From assembly GCA_002391625.1 (NCBI GenBank), contig DGFJ01000019.1, positions 1-64,000 of the forward strand: DNA of 64,000 nucleotides, read 5' to 3'. Origin of the DNA: Ruminococcaceae bacterium UBA3903 (GTDB taxonomy: Bacteria > Bacillota > Clostridia > Oscillospirales > Acutalibacteraceae). The stretch's first letter is position 1. Each line of letters opens with the position of its first letter. Shown here piece after piece: positions 61,030 through 64,000 of this stretch. The notes below the pieces were generated by a model, which saw only the letters and a program-made list of their open reading frames with translations, was not told where the DNA came from and did not search any database. The translations under genes were made by a program, and so were the position numbers.

Positions 61030-61944
61030 ATGGTTACGAAGCAGGACATATTTAAAGTAAAGGGATGTGAAAGCACTAGGAAAAGGATTATTAACAGTCT
61101 GTTGTCTGAATACTCATTTTTAAACAAACGCACCCTTGGAAAAAGCCGATTAAATCGCCCTATTGAGGGATTAAGCATTGGCAATGAGGATGAGTTTGTA
61201 TTGTTTTGTGGTGCTTTTCATGGTATGGAGTGGATAACCAGTATGCTGCTGCTAAAATATGTACACGCCATATGTAATGCGGTACAAACAGGTACATTGT
61301 TTACAGGGCTAAATATTAGCAGGTTTCTAAGCAGACGTGGTGTGGTTATAATACCATGTATTAACCCTGATGGCGTAGAGATAGCTATAAACGGATGGGA
61401 AACCGCAGGGGAATATAAAGATATGGTAAAAGGTATATGTATTAACACCCAAAATGCTAAACAATGGCAGGCAAATGCTGCCGGTGTAGATATTAATCAC
61501 AATTTTGATGCGGGGTGGGATAATCTTCACAGGCGAGAACAGCTGCTTGGAATCACAGCTCCGTCGAAAACACGTTATGGTGGTATTGCCCCAGAAAGCG
61601 AGCTGGAAAGCAAGGCCCTGTGTGACTTTTGTCGAAAAAACAATGTGCGTCATGCTTTGGCTTTTCACAGTCAGGGTGAAGAAATATACTGGGACTATGG
61701 CAAGCAAACACCAAAACGCAGTCGTTTAATGGCAGATATTTTTTCGCAAACCAGTGGATATGAGGTATCTACCCCACAAGGTATTGCTATAGGCGGTGGC
61801 TTTAAGGATTGGTTTATACAACAGTTTCACCGACCAGCATTTACCATAGAGGTTGGAAAAGGGAAAAATCCATTACCAATAGACGATTTGCCATCTATAT
61901 ATATGGCATTGGAGGAAATGTTAGGCTTAGCCACTATAATGTAA
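61030..61944 (+). CDS. M14 family zinc carboxypeptidase (peptidoglycan DL-endopeptidase type)
   Basis: A 304-residue M14-type metallopeptidase without a signal peptide. Zinc ligands are in FHGMEW (His and Glu) and LAFHSQGEE (His). The specificity segment is VDINHNFDAGW, where the family has D-x-N-R/H-N-F. The catalytic Glu is in FTIEVGKGKNP near the C-terminus. Relatives are gamma-D-glutamyl-diaminopimelate peptidases that recycle or process peptidoglycan peptides, and some are sporulation-linked. The frame begins at a TTG at 61018, but GAAGGGA is spaced for the ATG at 61030. A terminator follows about 170 bases downstream. Confidence 0.88.
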   Translation: MVTKQDIFKVKGCESTRKRIINSLLSEYSFLNKRTLGKSRLNRPIEGLSIGNEDEFVLFCGAFHGMEWITSMLLLKYVHAICNAVQTGTLFTGLNISRFLSRRGVVIIPCINPDGVEIAINGWETAGEYKDMVKGICINTQNAKQWQANAAGVDINHNFDAGWDNLHRREQLLGITAPSKTRYGGIAPESELESKALCDFCRKNNVRHALAFHSQGEEIYWDYGKQTPKRSRLMADIFSQTSGYEVSTPQGIAIGGGFKDWFIQQFHRPAFTIEVGKGKNPLPIDDLPSIYMALEEMLGLATIM

Positions 61945-62310
61945 ATGCTACTGTTTTCTATTATACCAAGTTAGTAACAGGTTTGCAATTATTTTGTAAT
62001 TAAGCTGTTGTTGTATTAATAGATAATAAATGGTAAAATTTGTCTACAACGGTTGCTAAACAGTGGCTGTCTTAATAGGTTAATAACAATATAATATTTT
62101 GGTTTCTCCTAAAAATAAAGGAAGTGCAGGCAAATGTCTGCACTTCCTTTATTTTTTATAAATATATAATAAGAATTTGGTTCACCCATAAGCATTAGAC
62201 AGGCTAATTTAACGTGAGTATAACGCAAGACTAAATATAGAAGCAAAGAAAAGGAAATAGCCCTAGCGTAACCGATATATAAAACCGTGGGACACACGGG
62301 GTTAGCTTGT
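61945..62310. other. 366-base gap between the M14 gene and the second CLC gene
   Basis: It contains the terminator at 62114-62153. The parts 61945-62113 and 62154-62310 show no gene; a CCGTG-5-CACGG hairpin lies near 62285-62299. A minus-strand frame across the terminator lacks an RBS and overlaps the CLC end. Confidence 0.5.
62114..62153. terminator. Bidirectional terminator
   Basis: A 16-bp perfect stem (62114-62129 with 62138-62153) with an 8-base loop; T- and A-rich flanks on the two sides. Confidence 0.9.
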
Positions 62311-63564
62311 TTATGATGCTGTTTTTTTAAGGAACACAGCAGGTATACGGCTGCCAACAGCAGCTGCTGTGAATATCCAAAAGATGTCCTTTATAGGAAA
62401 CAGAATAAACAGCAACGCCGTAACAGCAAAGGGCTTTTTCATGGCAACACCTAGAACCACGGCGGTTACCACAGCTACACCAAATACATAATCAACCTGT
62501 ATAAAGTTGCTGGCTAGCATTGTAACACCATAGCCCAGTGATATACCGGAAAAAATCAAAGGAAAGAAGTGTCCACCCTTTAACCCAGAGGAAATACAGC
62601 TGCTGGTAACGAACAGCTTAACAACTGCAACTAGAATTAATAGCCATGGCGAATATTCCATAAAGCCTTCCATTAAATCCTGTGTTTGTGACTCGCCGGA
62701 AAACATTGTCAATGGTAAGATAGTACCCACCAAGCCTAGTAATAAGCCACCTGTTATTTCACGCCAAAAGACAGGAATTTTTGAGAATATTATACCAGCA
62801 AATTTGTTAAAAATATGATACAGAATACCTAGCAAAGCACCTGCTGAAATATATACTATAATCATTGCATAATCGGCAGGCGAAAAAGTATTGGTTTCTG
62901 AAAAACGTGACATACCTAATCCGCCGCCAAACATTGCTGAAAGTAAGGCATATACTCCTAAAGCTCCCACAATTGCCAACGCATACAAAAACAAGTTGTT
63001 TCCACGTGGCAGCTTAAAGATGTTTTCGTCGTCGTTATCCTCGGCTGGTTCAAAAATACCAAACAATGGTGAATGAAACAGTAAGCCTAAGGCAACGCTC
63101 ATTCCTACTGTTGTATATTTAGCAGAATTAGCCTTGGCAAATTTTATGTTATCACCTACCCAGTAACACAGACACGCAACCAAACACGTTAAGCCAGCTT
63201 CAGGTCCAACGCTTGCACCACATATCAATGGCAGTAAAATAGATGGTATGATTAATAATACCTTATCATATGGATAGTATTTTTCGTTTTTTACCTTATA
63301 CATAACCGTTTGTAGCTCGTCTGGATAATCATTGTGAAAGTGCTTATGTATAAAACCCATCAGCACACCACAAAGTGTGCATATTATAACAGGATAAAAG
63401 GGCAGGGATAAATATGTGGGTACGGTTTTCCAGATAAAATCAGTACCAACGGACATAACCTTTAGGAGTAACCAAATAATAAGACCTACGCATATACCTA
63501 ACACTAAACAAAACAAATATAGTGTTATATTGTTCTTTGATTTTACTTTCAACGGTATCACCAC
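62311..63564 (-). CDS. CLC-family chloride channel/transporter (second, different type)
   Basis: A 417-residue polytopic membrane protein. The CLC Glu-containing motif is GASVGPEAGL (about 116-125), and the GxFxP-type selectivity segment is GGHFFPLIF (about 329-337). These are the canonical features of chloride CLCs and differ from the 0.4-kb protein, which has GREGV and GGEVTP. A cytosolic gap at about 182-190 (EPAEDNDDENIF) is acidic. The start is uncertain: GTG codons at 63564 and 63561 have no strong RBS, and a TTG at 63552 lies after GTGGTGA. A 139-nt inverted repeat lies just upstream. Confidence 0.85.
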   Translation of the reverse strand: MVIPLKVKSKNNITLYLFCLVLGICVGLIIWLLLKVMSVGTDFIWKTVPTYLSLPFYPVIICTLCGVLMGFIHKHFHNDYPDELQTVMYKVKNEKYYPYDKVLLIIPSILLPLICGASVGPEAGLTCLVACLCYWVGDNIKFAKANSAKYTTVGMSVALGLLFHSPLFGIFEPAEDNDDENIFKLPRGNNLFLYALAIVGALGVYALLSAMFGGGLGMSRFSETNTFSPADYAMIIVYISAGALLGILYHIFNKFAGIIFSKIPVFWREITGGLLLGLVGTILPLTMFSGESQTQDLMEGFMEYSPWLLILVAVVKLFVTSSCISSGLKGGHFFPLIFSGISLGYGVTMLASNFIQVDYVFGVAVVTAVVLGVAMKKPFAVTALLFILFPIKDIFWIFTAAAVGSRIPAVFLKKTAS

Positions 63565-63579
63565 TTTATCTCAATTTTG

Positions 63580-63718
63580 CATTGATGCTAAGCACTAATA
63601 GAACAATAGATAAACTATAGGAGGCTTTTTCACCATACTGGAATTTTATCCTTTGCTTTGTATAACAAAAGCGTATTCACTAGGCTATTTATCCTCTTGT
63701 TAGCGCTTAGCATGAATG
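63580..63718 (-). repeat. 139-nt element closed by a 22-bp inverted repeat, upstream of the second CLC gene
   Basis: Arms 63580-63601 and 63697-63718 pair over 20 of 22 positions (two mismatches, two G-T). The 95 bases inside hold a further 5-bp hairpin (63655-63659 with 63668-63672). On the minus strand it lies 16 bases before the CLC start. It could be a structured leader RNA or a small inverted-repeat element (MITE); no target-site duplication was seen. Confidence 0.55.
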
Positions 63719-63795
63719 ATTAATATAAAATATATTTGACTTTCTTTAGGGGATAAATGTTTTTAGCTAATAAGTTGGAAGCTTATCAACAAAAT

Positions 63796-64000
63796 TTACA
63801 GCTGGCAGCACCATGTTTTGCATTGCTCCAAACGTTTTCCGTTGTCACCCTCTTTTTCTGCATAAGCAAACTGGTGAAGGGTGTCACAGGGGAACTGTGA
63901 ACATTGCCCACAGTTCTCCTGCTTTTTTTCCTCACAGCATTTCTTTACAGGACAACTGCCCCAAAATGGGTTTGTTATACTTACACAGCCCTTACAGCCC
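63796..64000 (-). CDS. DUF3795-like Cys-rich protein (5' end cut by the window)
   Basis: The C-terminal 68 residues of a minus-strand gene that continues past the window. The reading frame gives GCKGCVSITNPFWGSCPVKK, then CCEEK, then NCGQCSQFPCDTL and GDNGKRLEQ, ending at the TAA at 63796. This fits the DUF3795 family, in which four or more Cys in CxxC pairs bind a metal near a FPC motif. No function is known. The start codon lies beyond base 64000. Confidence 0.8.
   Translation of the reverse strand, partial: GCKGCVSITNPFWGSCPVKKCCEEKKQENCGQCSQFPCDTLHQFAYAEKEGDNGKRLEQCKTWCCQL

Noticed and set aside
62109..62357. 82-codon minus-strand frame after the second CLC gene
   Set aside because: It runs through a strong terminator and overlaps the CLC end without an RBS.
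1..64000. CRISPR arrays, tRNA/rRNA genes, prophage or insertion-sequence genes
   Set aside because: No regularly spaced repeats, tRNA cloverleaf, rRNA segment, transposase or phage gene was recognised.

Overview
This window is an AT-rich, low-GC Gram-positive chromosome segment. It looks like a spore-forming anaerobe of the class Clostridia, probably a gut-type relative of the Ruminococcaceae/Oscillospiraceae. The evidence is an Rnf ferredoxin:NAD+ oxidoreductase operon, SpoVB and SpoVAE homologues, a two-subunit class I fumarase, a 2-hydroxyacyl-CoA dehydratase activase-like pair, a type I dockerin, and strong sigma-A-type promoters and AGGAGG ribosome binding sites throughout. The lineage is inferred from gene content only. 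Base 1 is the true end of an assembled contig: bases 1-19 are the Nextera/Tn5 mosaic-end adapter, fused to the 3' end of gyrA. The right edge cuts a DUF3795-like gene.

Layout. 1-5.3 kb: gyrA tail, a CLC transporter of the fluoride-exporter subtype, a secreted LRR-Ig-dockerin protein, and fumarase. 5.4-9.1 kb: a three-gene membrane operon (Tim44-like/zinc ribbon, SPFH 'virion core' protein with four zinc ribbons, and an anchored zinc-ribbon protein) resembling the PspA-associated ydjGHI genes of Bacillus but with no PspA. 9.3 kb: remnant of a deleted VOC (PhnB-like) gene. 9.5-13.8 kb: GH13 alpha-glucanase and glycogen phosphorylase. 14-24 kb: zapA-like gene and U32 peptidase, dUTPase, MinD-like ATPase, methylglyoxal synthase, hisS, aspS, a C_GCAxxG_C_C protein and a TM2 protein. 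24-34 kb: valS, a heterodimeric ABC exporter, DegV, SpoVB and SpoVAE. 34-41 kb: a lipoprotein and the rnfCDGEAB operon.

41-48 kb: a GldA/GldF/GldG-type ABC system with a DUF4340 protein, preceded by phased TTAACA repeats, then a YdbS/YdbT-like bPH2 pair. 48-56 kb: acetolactate synthase behind a leader terminator, citrate synthase, and the activase pair. 56-64 kb: a large nested hairpin, a CpXC protein, a small coiled-coil protein, lexA with an SOS-box-like site, ribF, a membrane protein, a Nudix hydrolase, an M14 peptidase, a second and different CLC channel, a long inverted repeat, and the DUF3795 fragment.

How it works together: the metabolic genes fit a fermenter that stores or degrades alpha-glucans, drains carbon through an incomplete TCA branch (citrate synthase, fumarase), relieves sugar-phosphate stress through methylglyoxal, and conserves energy at the Rnf membrane complex. 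No CRISPR array, rRNA, tRNA, prophage or intact insertion sequence was seen. The best leads for something undescribed are the zinc-ribbon/SPFH operon, the enclosed 139-nt inverted repeat ahead of the second CLC gene, the 80-nt nested hairpin at 56.4 kb, and the phased repeats ahead of the Gld-like operon.
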